Assembly (NCBI GenBank): GCA_964592235.1
Contig: CAZQCF010000005.1
Location: forward strand, 79,561 to 143,560
DNA length: 64,000 nucleotides
Source: PLA3 sp964592235
Lineage (GTDB): Bacteria > Planctomycetota > Phycisphaerae > UBA1845 > UTPLA1
Reading direction: 5' to 3'
Each line of letters starts with the position of its first letter. Position 1 is the first letter of the stretch. Under the pieces are notes generated by a model. The model was given only the letters and a program-made list of their open reading frames with translations. It made no database searches and had not been told where the DNA came from. Below are positions 17,205-25,286 of the stretch, piece by piece. A program made the position numbers and the translations under genes.

Positions 17205-18359
17205 ATGGTCGCACCAAAGTTCTGGCCGGTCATTATCAAGCAGGCGCTTCGTCAAAAGACGCGCAGCGGGCTGACCATCGCCGGTGTCGCGTTGATGATG
17301 GTACTCTTCGGCGGTGTGCACGCGATGCAGGCAGGCGTCGAGCAGGCGACCCGTGCCACCGCGCAGGACACGCGGCTGATTGTCTATCGCAAGGATCGCT
17401 ATTGCCCGGCGACGAGTCGATTGCCGCAATCGTATCTGGATCGGCTGCGCGCGGTGTCGGGCGTCGCGTCGGTGGTGCCGGTGCGCGTGGTGGTGAACAA
17501 CTGCCGCACGGCGCTGGACGTGGTGACGTTTCGCGGTGTGCCGGAGGACGCGTTCGCGGCGGAATACGCGGGCCGGATTCGCTTCGTCGCGGGCTCGCTG
17601 GAAGACTGGCGGCGGCGAAGCGATGCCGTGCTTCTCGGTGAGACGCTGGCCGGTCGGCGGCGATTGAACGTGGGGGACCGATTCGACGCCGCGGGGATCA
17701 CCGTCTATGTCGCGGGGATCATCGCATCGGACGAAGCGCAGCATGAGAACGTGGCCTACGCGCATTTGAGTTTTATTCAGTACGCGACCGGCGGCCGCCA
17801 GGGCGGCCACGTGACGCAATTCGACGTTCGCGCCCAGGCGGGCGCGCCGCCGGACTCCGTCGCGGCGGCGATCGACCGGGAATTTGCGATAGACGCCGAT
17901 CCGACCTTTACGCAATCGGCGCAGTCGTTTGTAGCCGGTGCGGCGAAGGACATCGTGGAGATCGCGGGCTTCACGCGCTGGCTGGGCTGGGCGGCGCTGG
18001 CAGCGGTGATGGCGCTGGTGAGCAACGCGGTGTTTCTCGCGGTTCGTCAGCGCATCACGGAGCATGCGGTGCTACAGACGCTGGGGTTCGAGGGCGGCCT
18101 GTTGGCGCGCTGGGTGGTCACCGAGGGTTTGCTGCTAAGCGTGATGGGGGGCGTGGTCGGTTGCAGCGTGGTGGTGCTATGGCTGGCGTGGGGGCAGTAC
18201 AGCATCTCGGTGGAGGGCGTCAGCATTCCCATCCGCGCGGGGCTGTCGCTGTTTGCACAGGGCGCGGCGTTGAGCGCGGTCGTGGGAATTGTCGCGGGGC
18301 TGGTTCCCGCGTGGGAAGTCTCCCGCCGGGAAACCGCAACGTGCTTTCGGACCGTTTGA
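17205..18359 (+). CDS. MacB/FtsX-type ABC permease (first of two)
   Basis: 384 residues. An amino-terminal helix (SGLTIAGVALMMVLFGGVHA) is followed by a large periplasmic domain of about 230 residues containing VASVVPVRVVVNNCRTALDV. Three carboxy-terminal helices (LGWAALAAVMALVSNAVFLAV, LLLSVMGGVVGCSVVVLWLAW, ALSAVVGIVAGLVPAW) complete the four-helix MacB/LolC/FtsX topology. It sits between the ATPase and a second permease with 3 and 12 nt spacing. Two unlike permeases suggest a heterodimeric transporter of the mechanotransmission class. Confidence 0.88.
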   Translation: MVAPKFWPVIIKQALRQKTRSGLTIAGVALMMVLFGGVHAMQAGVEQATRATAQDTRLIVYRKDRYCPATSRLPQSYLDRLRAVSGVASVVPVRVVVNNCRTALDVVTFRGVPEDAFAAEYAGRIRFVAGSLEDWRRRSDAVLLGETLAGRRRLNVGDRFDAAGITVYVAGIIASDEAQHENVAYAHLSFIQYATGGRQGGHVTQFDVRAQAGAPPDSVAAAIDREFAIDADPTFTQSAQSFVAGAAKDIVEIAGFTRWLGWAALAAVMALVSNAVFLAVRQRITEHAVLQTLGFEGGLLARWVVTEGLLLSVMGGVVGCSVVVLWLAWGQYSISVEGVSIPIRAGLSLFAQGAALSAVVGIVAGLVPAWEVSRRETATCFRTV

Positions 18360-18371
18360 GGATGATCGCTG

Positions 18372-19538
18372 ATGCGACGCATTCCATTTGAATATGCCGT
18401 GCGGAACCTGGGGCGCTCGCCGCAGCGCTGCATCGCGGGCCTGGTCGGCAGCGCGCTCGTCGTGCTGCTCGTCCTGTGCGCGGGGGGATTCGTACGCGGC
18501 ATGATCCGCGGGCTGGCGGTGACCGGACAGGCCGACAACGTCATCCTGCTTGGCGCGGGCAGCGAGGAGAGCATCGAACGAAGCGAGGTTGATGCCGCCG
18601 TGCCGGGTATCGTCGCGGCCGCGATCAGCGGGATTCGGTCGGATCTGGGGCAGCCGTATGTCTCCGAAGAGTCGCACGTGCAGGTGGAGATTCGCGAGCG
18701 GGCGGATGCCCGGGAAACGCGGTCGGCGTTTTTTCGCGGTGTCACACCTGCGGCATTACTCGTTCATCGGCAGGTGCGCATTCTGGAGGGGCGATTCCCT
18801 CGCGCGGGAGATCGCGAGCTGCTGGTGGGGCGCTATACGGCCGTGCGCCTTGGGTTGCCGGAGGCCGCCCTTGCGCCCGGCGGGACGTTGTGGGTGGATG
18901 GTCACGAATGGAAGGTCGTCGGTCGATTCGCGGCGCCCGGCAGCGTGATTGAGTCGGAATTGTGGTGCCCGCTGTCAGACATTCAGATCATGATGAAGCG
19001 GACGGGTTACTCCTGCGTCGTGCTGACGCTGGGCGATGCCGAGTTCGCGGATGTTGATGCATTCTGCAAACAGCGGCTGGACCTGGAGCTGGTGGCGATT
19101 CGCGAATCGGATTATTACGCGAAATTGACGGATTTCTTTGGACCGATCCGCATGGTCGTGTGGGCGACGGCAGCGCTGATCGCGCTGGGCGGCCTCTTCG
19201 GCGGGTTGAACACGCTCTATGCGGCGTTTGCCTCGCGCGTGCGCGAGTTGGCGATGCTGCAGACGCTGGGCTTCTCGCGCCGGGCGATCCTGTTGAGCCT
19301 GATTCAGGAATCGCAGGTGCTTACTTGCGCCGGCGCATTGGTTGCATCGCTCGCGGCCGTGTTGTGGCTGGACGGCCTGGCGGTGCGATTCTCGCTCGGC
19401 GTGTTCGCGCTGGCGATCGATGGGCCGACGCTTGCGCTGGGCATCGGAGCAGCCCTGTTGCTGGGGCTGTTCGGGGCATTACCACCGGGCTGGCGATGCC
19501 TGCGGCCGACGATTGGCGAAGCGCTGAAGGCGGCGTGA
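18372..19538 (+). CDS. MacB/FtsX-type ABC permease (second of two)
   Basis: 388 residues with the same plan: helix 1 CIAGLVGSALVVLLVLCAGG, a periplasmic domain, then WATAALIALGGLFGGLNTLY, VLTCAGALVASLAAVLWLDG and LGIGAALLLGLFGALPPGW. The segment RELAMLQTLGFSRRAILLSL after the second helix is the conserved FtsX-domain coupling loop; the first permease has AVLQTLGFEGG at the same place. It probably forms a heterodimer with its neighbour on the shared ATPase. Confidence 0.88.
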   Translation: MRRIPFEYAVRNLGRSPQRCIAGLVGSALVVLLVLCAGGFVRGMIRGLAVTGQADNVILLGAGSEESIERSEVDAAVPGIVAAAISGIRSDLGQPYVSEESHVQVEIRERADARETRSAFFRGVTPAALLVHRQVRILEGRFPRAGDRELLVGRYTAVRLGLPEAALAPGGTLWVDGHEWKVVGRFAAPGSVIESELWCPLSDIQIMMKRTGYSCVVLTLGDAEFADVDAFCKQRLDLELVAIRESDYYAKLTDFFGPIRMVVWATAALIALGGLFGGLNTLYAAFASRVRELAMLQTLGFSRRAILLSLIQESQVLTCAGALVASLAAVLWLDGLAVRFSLGVFALAIDGPTLALGIGAALLLGLFGALPPGWRCLRPTIGEALKAA

Positions 19539-19572
19539 AGGATTGAGTGACAAAAAAAGGAGTCAGTACGTG

Positions 19573-20166
19573 ATGGGCATTCATCGAATGAGTCAGTTCA
19601 GAGTGAATTGGCTGTGCGGCGTGCGTCGAACTTGCACCGTCGCGTGCCTGGCGGCTGGTTGCGCGATCCTGACCGGCGCCTGCGACCGCGGGGCAGGGGA
19701 GTCGTCAGCTCGCAACGCAACCAACGGCGCAGCCGAATCGCTGCCTCCCGACCTGTTTCTCAAGGTCGAGCCGGCCGGCGCGAAGAGCGTGCTGGAAGTG
19801 AAACGCACCGCGAAGGCTGGTGACGAAGTCGTGGTCCGCGGCCGAATCGGCGGGAGCAAGTCGCCGTTTGTCGAGGGCCGCGCGATGTTCACGCTGACGG
19901 ATTTGAGCCTGCCGCCCTGCAACGCGAATCCCGAGGACAAGTGTTCGACGCCGTGGGATTACTGCTGCGAGCCGGCGGATCGGATCGCGGCACACTCGCT
20001 GACGGCGCAGATTGAGGGTCCTGACAGGCACGTCCTCAAGGCGAGCTTGCGGGGTAACTCGGAACTGTTGCCATCGGCCGAGTTAGTCTTGAAGGGCCGC
20101 GTTGTCAGAAACGATGGCGAAAAGTCGTTTGTTGTATCGGGGACGGGTCTGTATGTTCGTCGGTAA
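19573..20166 (+). CDS. Exporter-associated lipoprotein with OB-fold-like domain
   Basis: About 197 residues. A strong AAGGAG at 19557-19562 supports GTG 19570 or ATG 19573 and not the more upstream TTG. The signal peptide ends in a lipobox, AILTGAC, so the mature protein is lipidated at Cys. The mature part has VVVRGRIGGSKSPFVEGRAM and a cysteine cluster CNANPEDKCSTPWDYCCEP, followed by strands ending FVVSGTGLYV, which looks like a small beta-barrel of OB type. It closes the exporter gene run. Function unknown; a cargo- or metal-binding accessory is the reasonable guess. Confidence 0.7.
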   Translation: MGIHRMSQFRVNWLCGVRRTCTVACLAAGCAILTGACDRGAGESSARNATNGAAESLPPDLFLKVEPAGAKSVLEVKRTAKAGDEVVVRGRIGGSKSPFVEGRAMFTLTDLSLPPCNANPEDKCSTPWDYCCEPADRIAAHSLTAQIEGPDRHVLKASLRGNSELLPSAELVLKGRVVRNDGEKSFVVSGTGLYVRR

Positions 20167-20167
20167 T

Positions 20168-20263
20168 CCCTTGCAAGTTTAGGGGTCGCTTCGCCAAGCC
20201 GAGCGAGCGACCGATCCCGTACGTCTCGCAACCTGACTGCCGACCCCTTAGATTCTTGCAGGG
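20168..20263. repeat. Long imperfect inverted repeat between lipoprotein gene and tRNA-Arg
   Basis: The arms 20168-20188 (CCCTTGCAAGTTTAGGGGTCG) and 20241-20263 (CGACCCC then TTGCAGGG) are largely reverse complementary with a few mismatches and could fold into a stem about 96 nt long overall. There is no T-run after it, so it is not a standard terminator. Confidence 0.4.
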
Positions 20264-20283
20264 GCAAGGCAGGGCGGGGTGTC

Positions 20284-20311
20284 TTGTCGCCGGGGCGACC
20301 GGCGATACAAT
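20284..20311 (+). promoter_or_regulatory. Sigma-70-type promoter for tRNA-Arg
   Basis: -35 TTGTCG (20284-20289), 16-bp spacer, -10 TACAAT (20306-20311). Predicted start near 20318, about 18 nt before the tRNA. Confidence 0.6.
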
Positions 20312-20335
20312 CCTCGTCTTGATGAAACTGCGCGA

Positions 20336-20409
20336 GTCCCCGTAGCTCAACTGGACAGAGTGTCGGCCTCCGAAGCCGAAGGTTGCAGGTTCGACTCCTG
20401 CCGGGGACG
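20336..20409 (+). tRNA. tRNA-Arg (CCG)
   Basis: Cloverleaf with acceptor GTCCCCG/CGGGGAC, anticodon arm TCGGC-CTCCGAA-GCCGA giving anticodon CCG, T loop TTCGACT and discriminator G. Reads CGG codons. The CCA end is not encoded. Confidence 0.96.
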
Positions 20410-20465
20410 TTGGGGAGTTCGCGTCGGGCGAGGTGGAAGGCGGCCCGTCGTGTGGAGGATCGGGC

Positions 20466-20828
20466 GTGGCGAATCGCATGCTGGTGACGGATTACGCGGG
20501 TGTCACAGTCGTGACATTCACGGACAGCTCCATCCTCGACAGCGCCGCCATTGACCAGCTCGGCAAGGACCTGTACGCCCTGCCCGACGCCCAGAACAAG
20601 CAGAAGCTGATCCTCGACTTCACGCGGGTCAAGACGCTCTCCTCCCGGGCGCTGGGCCTGCTTATCAACCTCAAGAAGAAGATGCTGGCGATCAAGGGCG
20701 ACCTGGCCTTGTGCGGGATGAACGGCGAGATCAAGAAGATGTTTTCCATCACCGGGCTGGAGAAAGAGTTCAGCTTCTACGCCGACGACGCCGCGGCTCT
20801 GAAGGCTTTCAACGTTCATCTTCGATAG
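20466..20828 (+). CDS. STAS-domain anti-sigma factor antagonist
   Basis: 120 residues from GTG 20466, supported by GGAGG at 20454-20458. The whole protein is one STAS domain: strand GVTVVTFTDSSILDS, strand KLILDFTRVKTLSSRALGLLINL with the serine pair at the usual phosphorylation position, and LALCGMNGEIKKMFSITGLE. SpoIIAA/RsbV-type proteins bind a kinase anti-sigma factor and release a sigma factor, with serine phosphorylation switching them off. No kinase or phosphatase partner lies next to it, so the target system is elsewhere. Start and family are well supported; the role is inferred. Confidence 0.88.
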   Translation: MANRMLVTDYAGVTVVTFTDSSILDSAAIDQLGKDLYALPDAQNKQKLILDFTRVKTLSSRALGLLINLKKKMLAIKGDLALCGMNGEIKKMFSITGLEKEFSFYADDAAALKAFNVHLR

Positions 20829-20931
20829 CGATGGATGCGCGGGTTGCTGCTGATCCGAGCCGCGCCCCTTGACGTCGCTTCGCGAGTTCGAGGGCGACCG
20901 TCACGTATCACCGCGAATCACTTAATCCGCG

Positions 20932-22302
20932 TCACTTTCCGTTCTTCGGCAGGCCTTCGCGCGCGATCTTCTCCATCGCCTCGCAGAACAGGTCCAGCTC
21001 GTCAAACGTCGTATAGACGTTGGCCGTGACGCGCACGCCGTGAATGTCTTCATGCTCGATCGGCGTCACAATGATCTTGTGCTTGTCCCACAGGTGCGAC
21101 GTGAGAGCCAGCGGTTCGATGCCGTCGATGCCGACCGTGCCGATGGCGCAGGACTGATCGGGGGCGAGGTTCGTGAACAGCTTCACTTTTTCATGCTTCA
21201 TGAGTCGCGTGGCCCAGTAATTCCGCAGCGTGCGGAGTCGATTTTCTTTGCGCTTCGGGCCGATTCCGAGGTGGAATGCAATCGCCTCGCCGATGGCCAG
21301 GCGCCCGGCGTCCGGGTGGGTGCCAATTTCCTCGAACTTGCGGATGTTCTCCGACTTCGGGTCTTCCGGCGCGGTGAGGGGCCAGAGGTCCCTGATCATG
21401 CCGCGACGCACATGGAGAAACCCGGTGCCGATCGGCGCGGTCAGCCATTTATGACAACTGACTCCGTACATGTCGCAATCGATTTCGCGGCCATCGTACG
21501 CGACCTGTCCGAAGGCGTGCGCCCCGTCGACGATGATGATCAGCCCGCGCTTTCGCGCCATGGCACAGATATCTCGAACGGGCAGGATGCGACCAGTGAG
21601 AAAGACGACGTGCGAGACGAGAAGAATGCGCGTTTTGTTCGTGATGCCGCGCTCAAACGCGCCGACGACTTCGTCCTGCGATGCATCGGGCGGCGGCAGG
21701 GGGACTTGTTTCATCACGACGCCTTCGCGTTTTTCGCGCTGGCGGATTGTTGCGATCATGCGCGGATAATCGTGCGTGGAAGTGAGAATCTCGTCGCCGG
21801 GCTTGAGGTCGATGCCGTTCAGGGAAATTTGGAGCGCCTCACTGGCGTTGCGCGTGATGGCCATTTCCTCGGGATCGCAGCCGTACAGCCGGGCGAGCTT
21901 GGCGCGGACGAGTTCAAGTTGGGGGTCCTGCACCTGCCACAGGTGGCGCGCGGGGGCGTTGTTGGTGAATTCCAGTTGCCGCCGTTGCGCGTCCATGACG
22001 ACGCGCGGCGACGGGCACACGCCGCCGTTGTTCAAATTGATGAATGACCGGTCAATCGAGAATGCCTGCTGCACGTTGAACCAGAACGATTCATCATTCT
22101 CGTCGTGGGCCTTGTCACGAGTGCTTGCGGACTGATGGCCGTCCGACATCGGCTTGCCGTCTCGCAGTACATCTCCATTCACTTGTTGGCGCGCGTTTGC
22201 GTTTTGAATAATCGCGGGCCAATTATCGATGAGGCTGGGCAGCGTGTAGGCTGCGGTCGCCCCGCCCAGGGTTCGCAGAAACATCCGTCGATCGGTTTGC
22301 AT
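20932..22302 (-). CDS. Exported class V aminotransferase-fold PLP enzyme
   Basis: 456 residues from ATG 22302. The first residues TDRRMFLRTLGGATAAYTLP form a twin-arginine signal, so a folded cofactor-bearing enzyme is probably moved across the membrane. The PLP fold follows: NNGGVCPSPRVV, ITRNASEALQ, the ring-stacking aspartate in IIVDGAHAFGQV and the Schiff-base lysine in GVSCHKWLTAPIGTG. Relatives include isopenicillin-N epimerase-like and cysteine-desulfurase-like enzymes; the substrate cannot be read from sequence. It is divergent from the M28 peptidase gene, 235 nt apart. Confidence 0.85.
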   Translation of the reverse strand: MQTDRRMFLRTLGGATAAYTLPSLIDNWPAIIQNANARQQVNGDVLRDGKPMSDGHQSASTRDKAHDENDESFWFNVQQAFSIDRSFINLNNGGVCPSPRVVMDAQRRQLEFTNNAPARHLWQVQDPQLELVRAKLARLYGCDPEEMAITRNASEALQISLNGIDLKPGDEILTSTHDYPRMIATIRQREKREGVVMKQVPLPPPDASQDEVVGAFERGITNKTRILLVSHVVFLTGRILPVRDICAMARKRGLIIIVDGAHAFGQVAYDGREIDCDMYGVSCHKWLTAPIGTGFLHVRRGMIRDLWPLTAPEDPKSENIRKFEEIGTHPDAGRLAIGEAIAFHLGIGPKRKENRLRTLRNYWATRLMKHEKVKLFTNLAPDQSCAIGTVGIDGIEPLALTSHLWDKHKIIVTPIEHEDIHGVRVTANVYTTFDELDLFCEAMEKIAREGLPKNGK

Positions 22303-22537
22303 GGTTGATTCGATTGCTTGCGCAATCGGCTCCTTGTTTGCGTCGCGGCAGCCATTGTAACGCACGTTGCCGACGCGTCGCGGGTGGGCAGGGGCGAGTT
22401 TCTGGGTCCGACGCGCTCCGGTACAATTCGCCGCGATAGTGCCGATTGTGCGAGCAATCGGATGCAGCCCCGGCGCGGCGTTCGCGCCGAAACTTCAACA
22501 AGGTAGCCAGCATCCTTTTTTTCAGGGAAACGTCTCC

Positions 22538-23962
22538 ATGCGCATTCGAGCCCTCGGCCTGATGATCTCAAACGCCATTCTGCTGCTCGCTGTCGCCCCG
22601 CTACGCTCGGAGGACGGCATCGCGAAGTACGCGCCCACCGTGAAGCGGATCATCGAGCAGACGATGCGAGAGAATGACTCGTGGAAAAAGATGGAGGAAC
22701 TCTGCGACGGAATCGGCCATCGACTTAGCGGTTCGCCCGAACTGGAGCGGGCGATTGAATGGGCCATCGCGACCATGAAGGCCGATGGGCACGAGAACGT
22801 GCGCGGCGAAAAGGTGATGGTGCCGAAATGGGTGCGTGGCGAAGAATCGGCGGAAATTGTTTCACCGCGGCGCATGCCGATGGCCATGCTCGGTCTGGGC
22901 GGCTCAATCGGCACGCCGAAGGACGGCATCACGGCGCGGGTGGTCGTTGTGCGCGATGAGGCGGAGCTGGAGGCCGCCGGTGAAAAAGTGAAAGGCGCAA
23001 TCGTGTTGTACAACAACGCGATGCCCCCGTATGACGAGGAACATGGCTCGCGCTACGGCGAGACGGTTCGATTCCGCGGAAAGGGCGCGATCCTCGCGGC
23101 GAAGCAGGGCGCTGTGGCGTGCCTGGTGCGCTCGGTGACGGCTCGGAGCCTGCGCTCGCCGCACACCGGCATGATGCGGTACGAAGAAGGCGTGAAGAAG
23201 ATTCCCGCGGCGGCCGTGTCATGCGAGGATGCCGAGATGATCGCGAGACTGACGGCGCGCGGGCAGGAGGTGAAGGTCACCCTGAAGATGGCGGCGCGGG
23301 ACGAAGGCATGGCGCCGTCAGCGAATGTCATCGGTGAATTGCGCGGCCGAGAGCGGCCCGACGAAGTTGTCGTCATTGGCGGGCACTTTGACAGTTGGGA
23401 CGTGGGTCACGGGGCGCACGACGACGCGACCGGCTGCGTCATGGCGATGGAGGCGATCAGCGTGCTGCGGCGGATGGGCTTGACGCCGCGCCGAACGATT
23501 CGAGTCGTCCTCTGGACGAACGAGGAGAACGGGTTGATGGGAGGCAAGGCCTACGCAAAGGACCACGCCGACGAGTTGGACAAGCACATCGTGGCGATCG
23601 AATCCGACGCGGGCGGGTTTCGGCCGGAGTCGTTTGGTCTCGAGTGCGCGGACAAGGCTCGGCGTGAGAAGGCGGCGAAGCAACTGGATGAGATTCTGGC
23701 GCTGCTCGCTCCGGTGGGCACGCTGCGAATCAGTGGCGAACACAGCGGGGCGGACATCTCACCGATGAAAGAGTCCGGCGTGATGCTGATGGGCCTGGGC
23801 GTCGAAGGGTCGAAGTACTTCGATTATCACCACTCGCACGCCGACACATTGGACAAGGTCGATCCGGTTGAGTTCTCCCAGTGCGTCGCGGTCATGGCGG
23901 CCGTGAGTTACGTGATCGCCGACCTGCCGGATCGCTTCGGCGGCGAGCCGACGCGCGAATGA
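22538..23962 (+). CDS. Secreted M28-family metallopeptidase (aminopeptidase)
   Basis: 474 residues from ATG 22538; the signal peptide LMISNAILLLAVAPLRS precedes the mature chain. A PA-type insert with VKGAIVLYNNAMPPYDEEHG lies in the first half. The dinuclear zinc site is seen as GGHFDSWD, GAHDDATG, the catalytic glutamates in TNEENGLMGG, IESDAGGF and the late HHSHADTLDKVD. It removes amino-terminal residues from peptides outside the cytoplasm. The catalytic set looks complete. It is monocistronic as far as can be seen. Confidence 0.92.
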   Translation: MRIRALGLMISNAILLLAVAPLRSEDGIAKYAPTVKRIIEQTMRENDSWKKMEELCDGIGHRLSGSPELERAIEWAIATMKADGHENVRGEKVMVPKWVRGEESAEIVSPRRMPMAMLGLGGSIGTPKDGITARVVVVRDEAELEAAGEKVKGAIVLYNNAMPPYDEEHGSRYGETVRFRGKGAILAAKQGAVACLVRSVTARSLRSPHTGMMRYEEGVKKIPAAAVSCEDAEMIARLTARGQEVKVTLKMAARDEGMAPSANVIGELRGRERPDEVVVIGGHFDSWDVGHGAHDDATGCVMAMEAISVLRRMGLTPRRTIRVVLWTNEENGLMGGKAYAKDHADELDKHIVAIESDAGGFRPESFGLECADKARREKAAKQLDEILALLAPVGTLRISGEHSGADISPMKESGVMLMGLGVEGSKYFDYHHSHADTLDKVDPVEFSQCVAVMAAVSYVIADLPDRFGGEPTRE

Positions 23963-24349
23963 GCTGCGAGCTTTAGTCCGCGCGGCGTTGGGAATCGGTA
24001 CGAAGCGTTCACGCGTGATCGAATGGCCGCGCGAGCTGAAGCCCGCGGCTCTGTGAGCAGCCCGCTTGCTCGTGGGGACTGCTGCTGCCTGCGGCAACAC
24101 AGCAGGATGAATTCGTACAACGATTCCATCCAAGCATTCACGTCGTCATAGGATGATTCTCTTTGCCAATCGTCATAACCGTGCGCGATTCAGAATCGCC
24201 CGATTCGTCGTAACTCGTTGCATCGCGGACACTTCGCCGGATTCGCGTGAAATTCGCATTTTCGGAACACGCAGCGATCCGCGCGATTATCCGGCCCTGG
24301 CGCGCCGGATGCCCTATCCTCCCAACGAGCGCGAGAGGGAGAAGGAGAC
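23963..24349. other. 387-nt intergenic region with hairpin-like repeats
   Basis: No coding frame with a start and family resemblance was found. The left part has two related GC-rich stretches, GCGAGCTTTAGTCCGCGCGG near 23967 and GCCGCGCGAGCTGAAGCCCG near 24026, the second with GCCGCG/CGCGGC arms (24026-24031, 24044-24049). They look like decayed REP-type elements. The right part is unremarkable until the ribosome-binding site of the next gene. Confidence 0.4.
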
Positions 24350-24694
24350 ATGGCCAGGGGGGTTCGACATCCGGGACGGTGGATCACCGGCGGCGCGACG
24401 GCGCTGCTGATCGCGGGGGGGATGATCGGCTGCCGGCAGGACGCGCCGTCGCCGATCGCGACATCCGTCGGGACGAATCTCCTGATGGGCGATCCGTGGG
24501 AGGACTCGGTCGCCGGTCAGATCGGGCGCACCGACTGGCCGTCGACGTGGAACGGATATCACAGTCCGCAGGAGACGGTGTACATCGAGTACTACCGCGA
24601 CTTCTTCGGCAACGAGTTCTCCGAGCGCCAGACGCCGCAGCGGAACTTCCGCAGCTACAGCGTCGGCGCGGCGCAGCGGCCGGGCAGACCGTAG
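24350..24694 (+). CDS. Small lipoprotein of unknown function
   Basis: 114 residues. The start ATG 24350 follows a strong GAAGGAGA (24341-24348). A signal peptide (WITGGATALLIAGGMIGC) ends in a lipobox with cysteine 28. The mature part is rich in aromatic and acidic residues (DWPSTWNGYHS, EYYRDFFGNEF) and has no recognised domain. A terminator follows. The strong ribosome-binding site, lipobox and terminator make it a real gene despite the lack of a family. Confidence 0.72.
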   Translation: MARGVRHPGRWITGGATALLIAGGMIGCRQDAPSPIATSVGTNLLMGDPWEDSVAGQIGRTDWPSTWNGYHSPQETVYIEYYRDFFGNEFSERQTPQRNFRSYSVGAAQRPGRP

Positions 24695-24735
24695 TCGCCC
24701 ACCGCAATCAGAACGACTGCTCCTTTCAATGCGAG

Positions 24736-24776
24736 CGTGCCCGGGGGATGGGAAGCCTCCGGGCACGTTTGTTCTT
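24736..24776 (+). terminator. Rho-independent terminator after the lipoprotein gene
   Basis: Perfect 9-bp stem CGTGCCCGG / CCGGGCACG (24736-24744, 24759-24767) followed by TTTGTTCTT. It lies 42 nt after the lipoprotein stop. Confidence 0.8.
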
Positions 24777-24943
24777 ATACGAACACGTTGGATGCAAGAC
24801 TATCGTTGAAGCGTTGATCAATATTTCAGATTGCTGCCTGATCGTCAGTTGGCTGGTATGTGAATAGTTGACTTCGAGCACTCCAATACATTCGGACGCC
24901 AGGAGATCAAAGACAAATAAGAAATTACGCTTGACTTCGTCGA

Positions 24944-25234
24944 TCAAGGCTCGCTCGACGTCGCTCCGAGCAGATCAAAAGCGCCAAACAATGCATCCGA
25001 CACATCATTGAGTGTCTCAATTCTTCGAGCGTATGGAGCGCCAAAGTCCTCGGTAATCCTCTGGACTATCGGCGCGATTCGCCGGACGAGGTCTTTCTCC
25101 CTCCGTGTAAGTTCTTGGTCAACTTCTCGTCGAACGACCTCCTGTAAATCAACTTCAGGTTGGAATCTTTGACCAATGGCGAATCCAGAGAGAATGATTG
25201 CAATGACCGCCAACCAGGGCGCAGCTCTTGTCAT
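24944..25234 (-). CDS. Small membrane-anchored helical protein of unknown function
   Basis: 96 residues. GAGGGAGG lies just before the ATG, a strong ribosome-binding site. A single hydrophobic helix (WLAVIAIILSGFAIG) is followed by a highly charged, probably coiled-coil chain (VVRREVDQELTRREKDLVRR). No family recognised. It is downstream of arginine deiminase on the same strand, 52 nt apart, and could share its transcript. Confidence 0.6.
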   Translation of the reverse strand: MTRAAPWLAVIAIILSGFAIGQRFQPEVDLQEVVRREVDQELTRREKDLVRRIAPIVQRITEDFGAPYARRIETLNDVSDALFGAFDLLGATSSEP

Positions 25235-25286
25235 AAGTCGCCTCCCTCTAGTTTGTCAGGGTGATTCAAGTCTGCTTAGCCGTCGA

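Noticed and set aside
16641..18065. 474-codon minus-strand frame across the ABC ATPase and permease
   Set aside because: Arg/His-rich antisense of two clearly recognised genes.
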